From Loktanella sp. PT4BL (GTDB lineage Bacteria; Pseudomonadota; Alphaproteobacteria; Rhodobacterales; Rhodobacteraceae), in NCBI RefSeq assembly GCF_003201935.1, contig NZ_QJJL01000002.1, positions 1 to 64,000 on the forward strand: 64,000 nucleotides of DNA, given 5' to 3'. Numbering within the stretch: position 1 is the first letter of the stretch; the number at the start of each line of letters is the position of its first letter. Positions 33,787 to 42,913 of the stretch are shown here, piece after piece. A model generated the notes under the pieces. It had not been told where the DNA came from. It saw only the letters and a list, made by a program, of their open reading frames with translations, and did no database searches. Made by a program: the position numbers and the translations under genes.

Positions 33787-35976
33787 TCAGAAGTCCTCCC
33801 ACGCCGGTTGCGCCGCTGCACGTGCTGTATTGTGCGGCCTACCTGTCGTGGGCAGATGTGTGTTTGCAATCGCATCACGCAGGGCGTTTCCGGCGTCGTA
33901 GGGTACGGCGGATTTCGCGCGCTCTGATGTCGTTTTGAACTTGCCGATCAGGGCTTTGAGTTGGCTTGTTTCCGTCGCCAATGCATCCCCGCGTGTGATC
34001 GAGTCCTGCACCATTGCGGCGTTTTGCTGGGTGACTTGATCCAGTTGGTTCACGCCAACATTGATCTCCGACAGACCAATCGCCTGTTCCTCTGCGCTGG
34101 TCGCGATCTGGGATGTCATGGATGCGATGTCGTTCACCTGTGTGATAATCGCGGACAAAGCATCACCCGCATGTCCGACCAGTTGCGTGCCTTGGGACAC
34201 GTGGCGTGAACTGTTTTCGATCAAGCCGGCGATCTCCTTGGCGGCATCGGCCGACCGTTGGGCCAGTGCGCGCACTTCAGAGGCGACGACGGCAAAGCCC
34301 CTGCCGGATTCACCCGCACGTGCGGCCTCGACGCCTGCGTTCAAAGCCAGAAGGTTGGTCTGGAACGCAATATCGTCGATGACGCCGATAACCTGTGTGA
34401 TCTGCTGTGAGGAATGTGCGATCGCGTCCATGGCGCCGACGGCCTGTGCCACGATTTCCCCGTTTTTCGCCGCCTCTGCACGTGCTTTCGTCACCGAGAT
34501 GTCGACCGATTTTGCGTGTTCGGCCGCCGAGCGGACGCTTGCGGTCAACTGATCCAGCGCAGCGGCCGTTTCTTCAAGCGTCGCGGCCTGATTTTCGGTG
34601 CGTTGGGAAAGATCTGCCGTGGCGATATTTGAGTCTGTTGCGTTCTGACCAATCAGCGCTGATGTTTCAATGACACGCAGTATGGCGCTGTGAAGCCCCT
34701 GAATGGCGGCGTTGAAGTTGACGCGCAGCTCTTCATATTCCGGTGCGAAGGGTTCCTTGATTTCCACAGTAAGATTGCCCTGTGCAAGTGCCGCAAGCTG
34801 GCGTTTCATCGTGCTGACCACCGCGTCTTGTTGCGCGCGCAGTTTTGCCTGCTCGGCCGCAGTTGCAATCCGTTCGACCTGCGTGTCGCGGAATATCAGG
34901 AGTGCGCGCGCCATGCGCCCCAGTTCATGCGGGTGCTCGGTGCCGGAAATGGTGACTTCGTTGTCGCCTGAGGCCAGCCTGTCTGTAACGTCTGCCAGTC
35001 TTGCGATAGCGCCGCTGATCCAGCGCCCAATGACATAGGCGGCAGCGAGCGCAAAGAGCGTTGCAACGCTGCCCACAACCGGGATGACAGCGCGTATCTG
35101 ACTGACAATCGTGCTGCCTTCGACGCCAAGATCGCCTTGGCGGTCGGTGATCGCTGCGGCGACATCGTCCAACCGCTCCTGCATCTCCGGACCAATCCGG
35201 TCGAGCACCTCGTTCTGGATATGCTCTGCATCTGCATTTGCGACGGCGAAAGCATTGAGCATCTCGGGATAGCCGCTCATCAGGTCTTTGATACGGTTTA
35301 AGACCTCAGTGATGTTGTCCTGGCGGTTCAGTGCCTCCAAGCGCTTCAGTGCGTTGCCAAAGGCGGTATACTCTGTGGTGAATTCGTCCAGATCAGTGGT
35401 GTCACTTGATGCCAGATAGCGCTTTCCGGCCAGAATGGCGGTGTACAGGGTTTGCAGGCACCGTCCCACTGCTGATGTGAGTGCCGGATTGGCCGACTGC
35501 AGCGCAAGGTCAAACGCCGTTCCCGTTTCCCTTTGAAGCTGGTCCGAGCGCGCGGAAAAATCGCGTTCCACGACATTAGCCGTTTCAAGGGCATTGGCCA
35601 TCAGGGTGAACTGCCCCTGATATGTGCGCGCTGTGCCCAGGATGGTTTCGACTGCGGCCAACCTATCTGGCGCAGTCGCAAAAGAGTTCAGAAAAACGGT
35701 ACCATCCAACACCTCGTCAATATTGCTACTGACTTGTTCACGGAAGACCGGGTCTGGCGTGATGCGGTACTGCAAGGCCGCTTGTTTCGCCTCGAAGATG
35801 TCTTCGACAAAAGCGGAAATGGCGATCTTCTGGTTCGCGATTTGCCGATATTCTTCATATACACTGCCAAGCGCACCGACCGTACGGTGTGCAAACACGG
35901 CCAGGCCAACCAGCATCAGTGTCACGATGAGAAAGCCGGTGTTCACGCGTCGCGATATCGGCCATGAGTCAAGCAT
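33787..35976 (-). CDS. Methyl-accepting chemotaxis protein
   Basis: A 729-residue transmembrane chemoreceptor. Helix 1 is about 13-33 ([21 protein letters not shown]), followed by a roughly 270-residue all-helical periplasmic sensor resembling helical-bundle dimers. Helix 2 is near 305-325, then HAMP (about 326-380). The signalling domain runs from about 440 to 690 with the hairpin tip [24 protein letters not shown]. The C-terminus ends PAWEDF, resembling the pentapeptide that tethers CheR/CheB. No other che genes are in the window, so this is an orphan receptor served by a distant cluster. ATG 35976 follows AGGAA. Confidence 0.94.
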   Translation of the reverse strand: MLDSWPISRRVNTGFLIVTLMLVGLAVFAHRTVGALGSVYEEYRQIANQKIAISAFVEDIFEAKQAALQYRITPDPVFREQVSSNIDEVLDGTVFLNSFATAPDRLAAVETILGTARTYQGQFTLMANALETANVVERDFSARSDQLQRETGTAFDLALQSANPALTSAVGRCLQTLYTAILAGKRYLASSDTTDLDEFTTEYTAFGNALKRLEALNRQDNITEVLNRIKDLMSGYPEMLNAFAVANADAEHIQNEVLDRIGPEMQERLDDVAAAITDRQGDLGVEGSTIVSQIRAVIPVVGSVATLFALAAAYVIGRWISGAIARLADVTDRLASGDNEVTISGTEHPHELGRMARALLIFRDTQVERIATAAEQAKLRAQQDAVVSTMKRQLAALAQGNLTVEIKEPFAPEYEELRVNFNAAIQGLHSAILRVIETSALIGQNATDSNIATADLSQRTENQAATLEETAAALDQLTASVRSAAEHAKSVDISVTKARAEAAKNGEIVAQAVGAMDAIAHSSQQITQVIGVIDDIAFQTNLLALNAGVEAARAGESGRGFAVVASEVRALAQRSADAAKEIAGLIENSSRHVSQGTQLVGHAGDALSAIITQVNDIASMTSQIATSAEEQAIGLSEINVGVNQLDQVTQQNAAMVQDSITRGDALATETSQLKALIGKFKTTSERAKSAVPYDAGNALRDAIANTHLPTTGRPHNTARAAAQPAWEDF

Positions 35977-36026
35977 TGGCGGTTCCTCAAAACATTTGAG
36001 AAACCCCTAGAGCCAATTTCCTAACA

Positions 36027-36043
36027 TGGCGTGAAAGCCGCCA
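36027..36043 (-). terminator. Small stem-loop after eda
   Basis: TGGCG and CGCCA pair perfectly around a seven-base loop, about 13 bases beyond the eda stop. It is short and has no T-run, so it is a weak candidate. Confidence 0.35.
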
Positions 36044-36055
36044 CTCACCCTGCGT

Positions 36056-36694
36056 TTATGACAGGGCAGCAGCCTCGGCGGCCAGTGCTGTGATGCCGGC
36101 CCAGTCGCCTGCATCGACCAGATTCTTGGGTGCGACCCAAGAACCACCGACGCAAAGTGTGTTGCTTAACCCCAAGTAATCCGGCGCATTTTTCAGTGTA
36201 ACACCACCTGTCGGGCAGAATTTCACCTGCGGGATCGGCGCGCCGATGGCCTTGAGTGCAGGGGCGCCGCCGTTGGCTTCGGCGGGGAAGAATTTTTGCA
36301 CGGTATAGCCACGTTCCAGAAGGCGCATCGCCTCGGAGGCTGTCGCGGCACCGGGCAGGAGCGGCAGGTCATTGGCTTCACAGGCGTCCAGCAAACGATC
36401 CGTGGCGCCGGGCGATACGCCGAAGGTCGCACCGGCGGCTTTGGCGTCTTCGACGTCTTTGGGGGTCAAAAGCGTGCCCGCACCAACCACACCGCCCGGC
36501 ACCGTCGCCATTTCGCGGATCACATCCAAGGCGGCGGGGGTGCGCAGTGTCACTTCCAGCGCGGGCAATCCACCGGCGACAAGCGCCTGTGCCAATGCGG
36601 CTGCGATACCGGCATCATCAACGACGAGGACCGGCACGACAGGGGCCATGAGGCAGACTTTGGCGGCGGCGGCAGAGGCTTCTTGTGGGGTCAT
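36056..36694 (-). CDS. eda: 2-keto-3-deoxy-6-phosphogluconate aldolase
   Basis: Splits KDPG into pyruvate and glyceraldehyde-3-phosphate, the second step of the Entner-Doudoroff pathway. The 212 residues form a class I aldolase barrel. The Schiff-base lysine is Lys134 in VQKFFPAEANGG and the catalytic Glu47 is in PALEVTLRT. The phosphate loop is KFCPTGGVTL. It follows edd by 79 bases in the same direction; that gap holds a dispersed repeat. Start ATG 36694 gives MTPQEASAAAAKVC. Together with Edd it gives a complete two-step pathway here. Confidence 0.96.
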   Translation of the reverse strand: MTPQEASAAAAKVCLMAPVVPVLVVDDAGIAAALAQALVAGGLPALEVTLRTPAALDVIREMATVPGGVVGAGTLLTPKDVEDAKAAGATFGVSPGATDRLLDACEANDLPLLPGAATASEAMRLLERGYTVQKFFPAEANGGAPALKAIGAPIPQVKFCPTGGVTLKNAPDYLGLSNTLCVGGSWVAPKNLVDAGDWAGITALAAEAAALS

Positions 36695-36734
36695 TTCAGG
36701 ATCCTAGCGTAGGGTGTGCGGGGCATGTGTCGGA

Positions 36735-36767
36735 GCCTCCGGCGGAAGTTTGATTGGACATGGAAAG
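36735..36767 (+). repeat. Dispersed intergenic repeat, copy B
   Basis: Opens GCCTCCGGCGGAAGTTTGA and closes GGACATGGAAAG, as in copy A at 11764-11796. It occupies almost the whole gap between edd and eda, in the orientation opposite to those genes. Confidence 0.7.
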
Positions 36768-36773
36768 GGCAGG

Positions 36774-38579
36774 TCAGACAACGACACCTGCGCCTTCTGC
36801 GGCCAGACCGACAGTCTGGCGGAATACTTCGAAGAGTTCGCGCCCGACGCCGGTGCCGTTGCCGCTCAGATCGGCGGTGGCGGGGGTGCGGGTGGCCAGA
36901 TCAACGCCTTTGACTTCGATCGTGCCTGTGGTTGCGTCGAGCCGGATGATATCACCGTCGCGGATCAGGGCGATGGGGCCGTGATCGGCGGCTTCGGGGC
37001 AGACATGGATGGCGGACGGCACTTTGCCCGAGGCACCCGACATGCGCCCGTCGGTGACAAGCGCCACTTTCAGGCCACGGTCCTGCAGCACGGCCAATGT
37101 CGGCGTCAGGCCATGCAATTCTGGCATCCCGTTGGATTTGGGGCCTTGAAAGCGGACGACGATGATCGTGTCTTGCGTGAACTCGCCTGCTTTGAAGGCG
37201 TCTTTGACGGCCTCTTGGGTGTGGAATACACGGGCAGGGGCCTCGACCACGTGACGCTCGGGGGCCACGGCAGAGGTCTTGATGACGCCGCGCCCGAGAT
37301 TGCCGGAGAGTTGCACGAGGCCGCCCTGTGGTTGGAAGGGATCCGTGACGGGGCGCAGGATTTTTTCGTTCAGCGATGTGGTTGTGCCCTCGGCGTATTC
37401 CACGCGGCCATCGACCAGTTTGGGTTCCTGCGAGTAGCGTTCCAGACCTTGCCCTGCGACGGTTTTGGTGTCGTCATGCAACAGGCCTGCGTTCAGCAGT
37501 TCGCCGATCATAAACCCAAGCCCGCCTGCGGCGTGGAAGTGGTTCACATCGGCCAGACCGTTGGGATAGACCTTGGCCATCAGCGGTGTGACGGCGGAAA
37601 GGTCGCTGAAGTCCTGCAGATCAAGGATCACGCCGGCGGCTTTGGCCATGGCGGGCAGGTGGATCACGAGGTTCGTGGATCCACCCGTGGCCATCAGACC
37701 TACGATGCCGTTCACAAAGGCCTTTTCATCCAGAATATCGCAGACAGGGGTGTAATCATTGCCAAGGGCCGTGATTTCCAGTGCGCGCTCTGTGGCGGCT
37801 GTGGTCAGCGCATCGCGCAGCGGCGTGCCGGGATTGACGAAGGACGCGCCGGGCAGGTGCAGGCCCATGAACTCCATCAGCATCTGGTTGGAGTTGGCGG
37901 TGCCATAGAAGGTGCAGGTGCCGGGGCCGTGGTAGCTGGCCATTTCGGCGGCCATCAGCTCTTCGCGGCCCACATTGCCTTTGGCGAATTCCTGACGCAC
38001 ACGGGCCTTTTCGTCGTTAGGCAGGCCGGACACCATGGGGCCTGCGGGCATGAAGATGCCCGGGATATAGCCAAAAGTGGCGGCGGCCATCACAAGGCCC
38101 GGGACGATTTTATCGCAGACACCCAAGTAAACGGCGCTGTCAAAGACGTTGTGCGACAGGCCCACACCTGCGGCCAGCGCGATCACATCGCGTGAGAAGA
38201 GTGACAGTTCCATCCCCGTTTGCCCTTGGGTCACGCCGTCGCACATCGCAGGCACGCCGCCTGCGACCTGTGCGGTACCACCTGCCGCACGGGCGGCGGC
38301 GCGGATCAGATCAGGGTAGGTTTCAAACGGCTGATGCGCCGAGAGCATATCATTATAGGCGGTAATAATGCCGATATTGGGGGTCCGGCCAGCCGTCAGC
38401 GCGTCTTTGTCACCCCCCATGGCAGCATAGGCATGGGCCTGGTTGCCGCAGGTCAGGTGCGACCGGCGCGGGCCTTCGGCAGCTGCGCGGGCCATCGTGT
38501 CCATATACTTCCGGCGCGGCCCTTCCGAGCGGGCGCGGATCCGGTCGGTAACTTCGGCAATTTTGGGGTGCAGTGACAT
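36774..38579 (-). CDS. edd: 6-phosphogluconate dehydratase
   Basis: Removes water from 6-phosphogluconate to give KDPG, using a [4Fe-4S] cluster. I chose ATG 38579 (601 residues), which follows GGAGG; an open frame continues upstream to 38813 but the extra part is unlike the family. Cluster cysteines of the IlvD/Edd family are expected in [15 protein letters not shown] at the start, in AMCDGVTQG, and in [29 protein letters not shown] and [17 protein letters not shown] are intact. A LacI-type palindrome lies 44 bases upstream. It is co-directional with eda and divergent from a lipoprotein gene. Confidence 0.96.
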   Translation of the reverse strand: MSLHPKIAEVTDRIRARSEGPRRKYMDTMARAAAEGPRRSHLTCGNQAHAYAAMGGDKDALTAGRTPNIGIITAYNDMLSAHQPFETYPDLIRAAARAAGGTAQVAGGVPAMCDGVTQGQTGMELSLFSRDVIALAAGVGLSHNVFDSAVYLGVCDKIVPGLVMAAATFGYIPGIFMPAGPMVSGLPNDEKARVRQEFAKGNVGREELMAAEMASYHGPGTCTFYGTANSNQMLMEFMGLHLPGASFVNPGTPLRDALTTAATERALEITALGNDYTPVCDILDEKAFVNGIVGLMATGGSTNLVIHLPAMAKAAGVILDLQDFSDLSAVTPLMAKVYPNGLADVNHFHAAGGLGFMIGELLNAGLLHDDTKTVAGQGLERYSQEPKLVDGRVEYAEGTTTSLNEKILRPVTDPFQPQGGLVQLSGNLGRGVIKTSAVAPERHVVEAPARVFHTQEAVKDAFKAGEFTQDTIIVVRFQGPKSNGMPELHGLTPTLAVLQDRGLKVALVTDGRMSGASGKVPSAIHVCPEAADHGPIALIRDGDIIRLDATTGTIEVKGVDLATRTPATADLSGNGTGVGRELFEVFRQTVGLAAEGAGVVV

Positions 38580-38622
38580 GACATCCTCCCTCGATCTGTT
38601 TGCGGATGCCTTAACACGACCC

Positions 38623-38634
38623 GTTAGCGCTAAC
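38623..38634. promoter_or_regulatory. LacI-type operator upstream of edd
   Basis: GTTAGCGCTAAC is a perfect 12-bp palindrome with a central CG, the hallmark of LacI/GalR-family operators. It lies in the 163-base gap between edd and the divergent lipoprotein gene, 44 bases from the edd start. The cognate repressor is not in the window. Confidence 0.6.
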
Positions 38635-38742
38635 AAGGGGGCGAGAGGACGCATGGAAGAGATTGCAGCGGCGCGCCGGCCATGTCTTAATGTTGTCAGA
38701 ATTCCATGGTGAATGAATAAAAACACGTCATTGGGCAGGCTT

Positions 38743-39297
38743 ATGCATCGTAGAACTTTTCTTGTTTCGTTTTCTCTTCTGGGGCTTATGGGCTGTGGCG
38801 CGGCCACGGGCATGAAAAGCGACCCGCGTCCGCCGATGGACCGCTCCTATGCGCTGCAAGGGTTCAATTTCAATGTGCTTGAGGGTCTGACCGTCTCGGA
38901 AGACGAATCCTTTTATCCGACGGCAGATGTGGTGTGGCGCGGAGATCCGCTGGGTCCGCGCATTCCGCAGATTGCAGCGATGTTCGAAGAGGCCGCTGCG
39001 CGCAACCGGCGGGTGGTGAATGGCGCGTTGCCCGTCACAGTGGATGTGACACTGGTGCGGTTTCACGGCGTGACCAACCGGACCCGTTATACCGTGGGCG
39101 GCGTTTATAATGTCGTCTTTGATATGACTGTGCGCAATGCGACCACAGGCGACGTGATCGAACCGACGCGGCGCGTTGTCGGCAATCTCGAAGCGCCGGG
39201 CGGGACACGTGCAACCGTGCTGGAAAGCGAAGGCCAGACGCAGAAAGTGCGGGTGACGGATTTTCTGACCAGCCTGCTGCGGGCGCAATTGGTCTAA
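38743..39297 (+). CDS. Conserved lipoprotein of unknown function (DUF6778-like)
   Basis: A 184-residue predicted lipoprotein. The signal ends at a lipobox, LMGC (residues 15-18), and the cysteine would be lipid-modified. The mature part is a compact alpha/beta domain with [35 protein letters not shown] and a distinctive [17 protein letters not shown] associate it with a Rhodobacterales family listed as DUF6778; no function is known. Start ATG 38743 has GCAGG upstream and gives a normal signal; ATG 38713 would add ten polar residues. It is divergent from edd and 51 bases ahead of the methyltransferase. Confidence 0.78.
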   Translation: MHRRTFLVSFSLLGLMGCGAATGMKSDPRPPMDRSYALQGFNFNVLEGLTVSEDESFYPTADVVWRGDPLGPRIPQIAAMFEEAAARNRRVVNGALPVTVDVTLVRFHGVTNRTRYTVGGVYNVVFDMTVRNATTGDVIEPTRRVVGNLEAPGGTRATVLESEGQTQKVRVTDFLTSLLRAQLV

Positions 39298-39348
39298 TTT
39301 GTCATCGCACGGCTTCCCAGCCGCACCAAAGGCGGATAGGAGGCGGGT

Positions 39349-40554
39349 ATGACAGAACATACATCCTCCGCCATGCCGGTTGTCCGGCTGATCCCCAAAG
39401 CCGAAGCCCGTGCAATCCGCCACGGGTTTCCTTGGGTTTATGCCAATGAACTGGTCACAGACCGCCGCACCCGCAATCTGACCCCCGGGACCATTGCGCA
39501 ACTGGAAGACGCCAATCGCACGCCCATGGGCGTTGTGACGGTGAACGCCGCATCCAAGATCATCTGCCGCATGCTGGATCAGGATCCGGCTGCGGTCATT
39601 GATCAGGCGTGGTTTGCGGGGAAGATCCAACGCGCTTTGGCCCATCGTGCGCGGCTTTATGAGGCGCCGTTCTACCGTCTGGTCCATGCCGAGGCTGATG
39701 GGTTGCCGGGTGTCATCATCGACCGGTTTGGCGATCTGGCAGTGATCCAGCCCAATGCCGCTTGGGCCGATTTGCTGATCAAACCGCTGGTTGCGGCGCT
39801 GCAAGAGGTCACGGGCGTCACCACCGTGATTATGAACGGGACAGGGCGTGCGCGCACGCTCGAAGGGCTTGAAGAAAAAACCGACGTTCTTGTGGGTACC
39901 GCCCCCGATGCGCCTGTGCAGGTGCCGATGAACGGGGCGATATATATGGCCGACGTGATGGGCGGGCAGAAAACCGGCCTGTTTTTTGATCAACGCCCGA
40001 ACCATGCCTTTGTGGCCGGACTGTCCAAAGCTGCGCGCGTGCTGGATGTGTTCAGCCATGTCGGCGGGTTCGGATTGGCGGCATTGGCGGGGGGTGCGGC
40101 TTCAGTACTGGCTGTTGACGGCTCTGCGCCCGCGCTGGAGCTGGCCGAACAGGGTGCGGCCGCCATGGGTGTGTCGGACCGGTTTGCCACACGCAAAGGC
40201 GATGCCTTTGATGTGCTGACCGCGCTGGCCGAAGAAGGTGCGACATTTGATGTGGTGATCTGTGATCCACCGGCCTTCGCCCCGTCCAAATCCGCGCTGG
40301 AGGCGGGCCTGCGGGCTTATGAACGGATCGCCCGACTGGCGGCCCCACTGGTCGCGGATGGGGGTTATCTGACGCTCTGTTCCTGTTCGCATGCGGCGGA
40401 TCTGACGAAGTTCCGCAACGCCTCGGCCCGCGGGATCGGGCGCGGGGGGCGGCGCGGGCAGATCATCCATACCGGATTTGCGGGGCCGGATCATCCGCTG
40501 CTGCCGCATCTGGCCGAAAGCGGCTATCTGAAAGCGCTGACCTTCCGCCTATGA
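39349..40554 (+). CDS. RlmI-type 23S rRNA methyltransferase (PUA plus SAM domains)
   Basis: A 401-residue class I SAM-dependent methyltransferase, likely acting on a cytosine or other base of 23S rRNA. It has an N-terminal PUA domain (about 10-80; VRLIPKAEARAIRHGFPWVYANEL), a small middle domain with FYRLVHAEADGLPGVIIDRF, and the Rossmann domain. SAM motif I is DVFSHVGGFGLAALAGGA and the catalytic motif IV is VICDPPAFAPSK. A later CSCSHA segment is the family's cysteine motif. The exact target base is not decided by sequence. The PIN gene starts on its stop. Confidence 0.92.
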   Translation: MTEHTSSAMPVVRLIPKAEARAIRHGFPWVYANELVTDRRTRNLTPGTIAQLEDANRTPMGVVTVNAASKIICRMLDQDPAAVIDQAWFAGKIQRALAHRARLYEAPFYRLVHAEADGLPGVIIDRFGDLAVIQPNAAWADLLIKPLVAALQEVTGVTTVIMNGTGRARTLEGLEEKTDVLVGTAPDAPVQVPMNGAIYMADVMGGQKTGLFFDQRPNHAFVAGLSKAARVLDVFSHVGGFGLAALAGGAASVLAVDGSAPALELAEQGAAAMGVSDRFATRKGDAFDVLTALAEEGATFDVVICDPPAFAPSKSALEAGLRAYERIARLAAPLVADGGYLTLCSCSHAADLTKFRNASARGIGRGGRRGQIIHTGFAGPDHPLLPHLAESGYLKALTFRL

Positions 40555-41093
40555 GGGTGATGCTCGACGCTTGCGTTCTCTATCCCACCGTGATGCGCGA
40601 GGTGCTTCTGGGCTGCGCCGGGGCGGGGCTGTTCGAGGCGCGGTGGTCGGCGCGTATTCTGGAAGAATGGGCGCGGGCGACGGCAAAGCTTGGGCTGGAG
40701 CAAGAGGTCTGGGCGCGCGGCGAGATTGCAGCGCTGGCGGCGCAATTCCCGGATGCAACGGTACGCTATGATCCGGCGCAGGAGCGGGCATTCTGGTTGC
40801 CTGATCCGGCGGATATCCATGTGCTGACGGCGGCGGTCATCGGGTCCTGTGACGGCATTCTGACGATGAATACCAAGGATTTTCCCAAGGATATTTTGGG
40901 GGATGCCGCACTCTTGCGGTGGGACCCTGACGGTTTTGCGCTTATGTTGCTGGCAGAGGCCCCGGATCAGGTCCGGGGCGTGGCGGCGCGTGTGTTGGAC
41001 GTGGCCAACAGGCTGTCACCGGAGCCTTGGACGATGCGGGCGCTGATGAAAAAGGCACGGATGCCACGGTTAGGCAAGGCGCTGGAGGCGTGA
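40551..41093 (+). CDS. PIN-domain protein (RSP_2648 family)
   Basis: A 180-residue predicted PIN-fold ribonuclease. Acidic residues suited to metal binding are Asp5 in VMLDACVLYP, a Glu in ILEEWARA and Asp in PADIHVLTAA. The fold's last acidic residue lies in MNTKDFP. The name follows a Rhodobacter family. It overlaps the methyltransferase stop (ATGA) and has no antitoxin partner, so it is more likely a housekeeping RNase than a toxin. A GC-rich palindrome at 40959-40979 lies inside its frame, coding EAPDQVRGVA; the same palindrome also occurs between genes at 59226. Confidence 0.85.
   Translation: MRVMLDACVLYPTVMREVLLGCAGAGLFEARWSARILEEWARATAKLGLEQEVWARGEIAALAAQFPDATVRYDPAQERAFWLPDPADIHVLTAAVIGSCDGILTMNTKDFPKDILGDAALLRWDPDGFALMLLAEAPDQVRGVAARVLDVANRLSPEPWTMRALMKKARMPRLGKALEA
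40959..40979. repeat. Palindromic repeat inside the PIN gene
   Basis: Arms GCCCCGGA and TCCGGGGC pair perfectly around TCAGG. The 17-base core CCCGGATCAGGTCCGGG is identical to the intergenic copy at 59226-59246, while the outer base pair differs by a compensated change (C-G here, T-A there). Confidence 0.8.
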
Positions 41094-41133
41094 TGCCCCT
41101 TCGGGACCGCCTGCGTGGATTGCGCGGGCAGGT

Positions 41134-41168
41134 GCCTCCGGCGGGAGTATTTCGGGCAAGATGATAAG
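41134..41168 (+). repeat. Dispersed intergenic repeat, copy C (divergent)
   Basis: Begins GCCTCCGGCGGGAGTATTT, then GGGCAAGATGATAAG. The first ten bases match copies A and B exactly; the rest is only roughly similar. It lies 40 bases after the PIN gene stop. Confidence 0.6.
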
Positions 41169-41181
41169 CGGTGCCGCGCGT

Positions 41182-41868
41182 TTAACCGGCGTTCCACTTG
41201 GCTTCATTCGCCTCAATTGCTGCGATGCGCAGCGGCGTTTTGGGGTGGCTCATCATCCACGCAGGCGTTGCGGCCCCACGCGCACCTGTCAGCGTTTCCA
41301 GTTTCCTGAACAGTGATTTCTGCGGTTCTGTGCCGATCCCTGCCGTGACCAGCAGGGCCGAGGCATAGGCATCAGCCTCGAATTCGTCACTGCGCGACAG
41401 GCGGGCGGCCAGCAGGCTCATCAACGCGCTGGCGATCCATGGGCCGATAAAGGGCACAAAGCGCCCCAGAATCATCGCAAGTGCAGTGCGCATCGCGTTC
41501 TGGCCCGAGAAATCAATCATCCGGCGGCGTGAATGGCCCAAGGCCACGTGGCCCATTTCATGGGCAATCACACTGGCCATTTCTTCGGAGGTGACCTCGC
41601 CTGCGCGGTATTTGTTGTAGAACCCACGGGTGATGAAAATGCGCCCGTCAGGGGCGGCCAGCCCGTTCACGGGTTCGATCTCATAGATATGCACCTTGAT
41701 CCGGTCGATATCGAGGGCCTTGGCCATGCGGTCCATCAGCACCTTGAGGATCGGATCGGCAAGCTCGGTGGATCGCGCGTCAAGCTCGCGCTTGGTCCGC
41801 CACATCGAGAAGCGGTACATCGCAAGCCCGTAGAGCACGGCAAAAAGGATCGGTGTGAACTTGATCAT
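41182..41868 (-). CDS. M48-family zinc metallopeptidase
   Basis: A 228-residue membrane-anchored peptidase. One N-terminal membrane segment (about 4-20, FTPILFAVLYGLAMYRF) precedes the catalytic domain. The zinc motif is HEMGH (His103, Glu104, His107) and the third ligand is expected in the Glu of SRSDEFEADAYAS. The order and length fit the small YfgC/HtpX-like M48 proteins, which clean up damaged membrane or envelope proteins. It opens a run of minus-strand genes and ends downstream of the PIN gene. ATG 41868 gives MIKFTPILF. Confidence 0.9.
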   Translation of the reverse strand: MIKFTPILFAVLYGLAMYRFSMWRTKRELDARSTELADPILKVLMDRMAKALDIDRIKVHIYEIEPVNGLAAPDGRIFITRGFYNKYRAGEVTSEEMASVIAHEMGHVALGHSRRRMIDFSGQNAMRTALAMILGRFVPFIGPWIASALMSLLAARLSRSDEFEADAYASALLVTAGIGTEPQKSLFRKLETLTGARGAATPAWMMSHPKTPLRIAAIEANEAKWNAG

Positions 41869-41898
41869 GGTGTTAATATGGGCGTTTGCGGCTGTTTC

Positions 41899-42549
41899 TC
41901 AAGCCTGACGGGGGTTTTCATCTGCGACATTTGGCGCCGCGTTGTCCGCCCGGCGCCGTGCCCGCGCCTTGCTGGATTTGACCAGCCACAGGCCGAGGCC
42001 CGTGGCGACCACACCCGCCGCAAGAAAGCCCGAAAGGTTGCCCGAGATGCTCGCGATTGCTGTCATATTATCCGCAAAGACATAGCCAAGCCCGACATAG
42101 AGTGCGACCCAGACAAGCTCGCCGCTCATCGACCAGAGCGCAAAGCGGGGCCAATGAAAACGCGCAAGGCCGCTGACGTAGTTGATATGCGGACCCAGCG
42201 GGGACACCAGCCAGCGCGAGAAAAACACAGCAGACCCGCCCCATTTGTCCATGAATTGCGCGGATTTGCTGCGCAGTGCCGCCCGTTTGGGTTTCGCCAT
42301 AAGCCAGCGATCCATGCGCTTACCCAACCGGCGCGCCACCCAATACCCCGTATTGTCGCCCAAAACCGCCCCGCAAAAGGCGGCTGCGGTCACGGCTGCC
42401 AATGACAGATCACCCGCTGCCGCAAAACCGCCAGAGGCCAGCATCAATAGTGATGACGGGACCGGCAGGGCCAGACAGCTGAGGAATGTCACAATAAAGA
42501 GCAGGGGAACGCCGTAGTCCGCCGCGAGCCCGAGGATGAGATCATTCAT
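41899..42549 (-). CDS. DedA/VTT-domain membrane protein
   Basis: A 216-residue inner-membrane protein of the DedA family, linked to lipid scrambling and envelope stress tolerance. The membrane core starts right after the N-terminus (LILGLAADYGVPLLFIVTFL). The VTT motif region is visible as FCGAVLGDNTGYWVARRLG and GGSAVFFSRWLVSPLGPHINY, including the family's conserved Gly-Asp and Arg. ATG 42549 overlaps the upstream gene by eight bases; an in-frame start at 42642 would lie far inside that gene and is not believed. Confidence 0.9.
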   Translation of the reverse strand: MNDLILGLAADYGVPLLFIVTFLSCLALPVPSSLLMLASGGFAAAGDLSLAAVTAAAFCGAVLGDNTGYWVARRLGKRMDRWLMAKPKRAALRSKSAQFMDKWGGSAVFFSRWLVSPLGPHINYVSGLARFHWPRFALWSMSGELVWVALYVGLGYVFADNMTAIASISGNLSGFLAAGVVATGLGLWLVKSSKARARRRADNAAPNVADENPRQA

Positions 42550-42901
42550 TGGTTTGACCTGCGTGATAGGCCAATGCCGCGGCCGCAACCCGCTGTTGCA
42601 TCTCTTCCAGCGTGAGCCCCAGTTCCCGCGCAATCGTGTCAAGCGAGGCGCGCCGCAATGCGCTGTCGGGGTTCAGGTTCCACGCCGCTTTGATCACTTC
42701 GGGGGGCACGTTATACGATTTGGCCACATAGCGCGGGGTCATCCATCCGGCCAAGGTCTGGTTCTGTTTTACCGGATCGGACCAGTAGATGTATTGCGTG
42801 ACGGCACGCACACCAAAAACGCCGGTCAGCGCAAAAACCACCACAAAGGCTAGAAAAGCTGCGCGATTGTGGGTCCAAAGATCTTTGAGATGGTGCCACA
42901 T
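42542..42901 (-). CDS. Single-helix membrane protein of unknown function
   Basis: A 119-residue protein with one membrane helix (about 14-36, AAFLAFVVVFALTGVFGVRA) after a short basic N-terminus (MWHHLKDLWTHNR). The periplasmic or cytoplasmic tail is helical: PPEVIKAAWNLNPDSALRRA then LDTIARELGLTLEEMQQRV, which looks like a small helix-turn-helix or repeat. I do not recognise a family. It lies 12 bases after the VWA gene and its end overlaps the DedA start by eight bases, so the genes are translated together. Confidence 0.75.
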   Translation of the reverse strand: MWHHLKDLWTHNRAAFLAFVVVFALTGVFGVRAVTQYIYWSDPVKQNQTLAGWMTPRYVAKSYNVPPEVIKAAWNLNPDSALRRASLDTIARELGLTLEEMQQRVAAAALAYHAGQTNE

Positions 42902-42913
42902 CGCCTTTGTCTC

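Noticed and set aside
36714..38195. A 493-codon plus-strand frame opposite edd
   Set aside because: It is antisense to a complete, well-matched edd gene; the residues are rich in His, Gly and Arg as in a GC-rich shadow frame.
38728..40059. A 443-codon minus-strand frame across the lipoprotein and methyltransferase genes
   Set aside because: It lies antisense to two supported genes and has no family features or ribosome site.
40551..41093. A toxin-antitoxin system around the PIN protein
   Set aside because: There is no small antitoxin gene next to it, and its stop-start overlap with an rRNA methyltransferase suggests housekeeping RNA metabolism.
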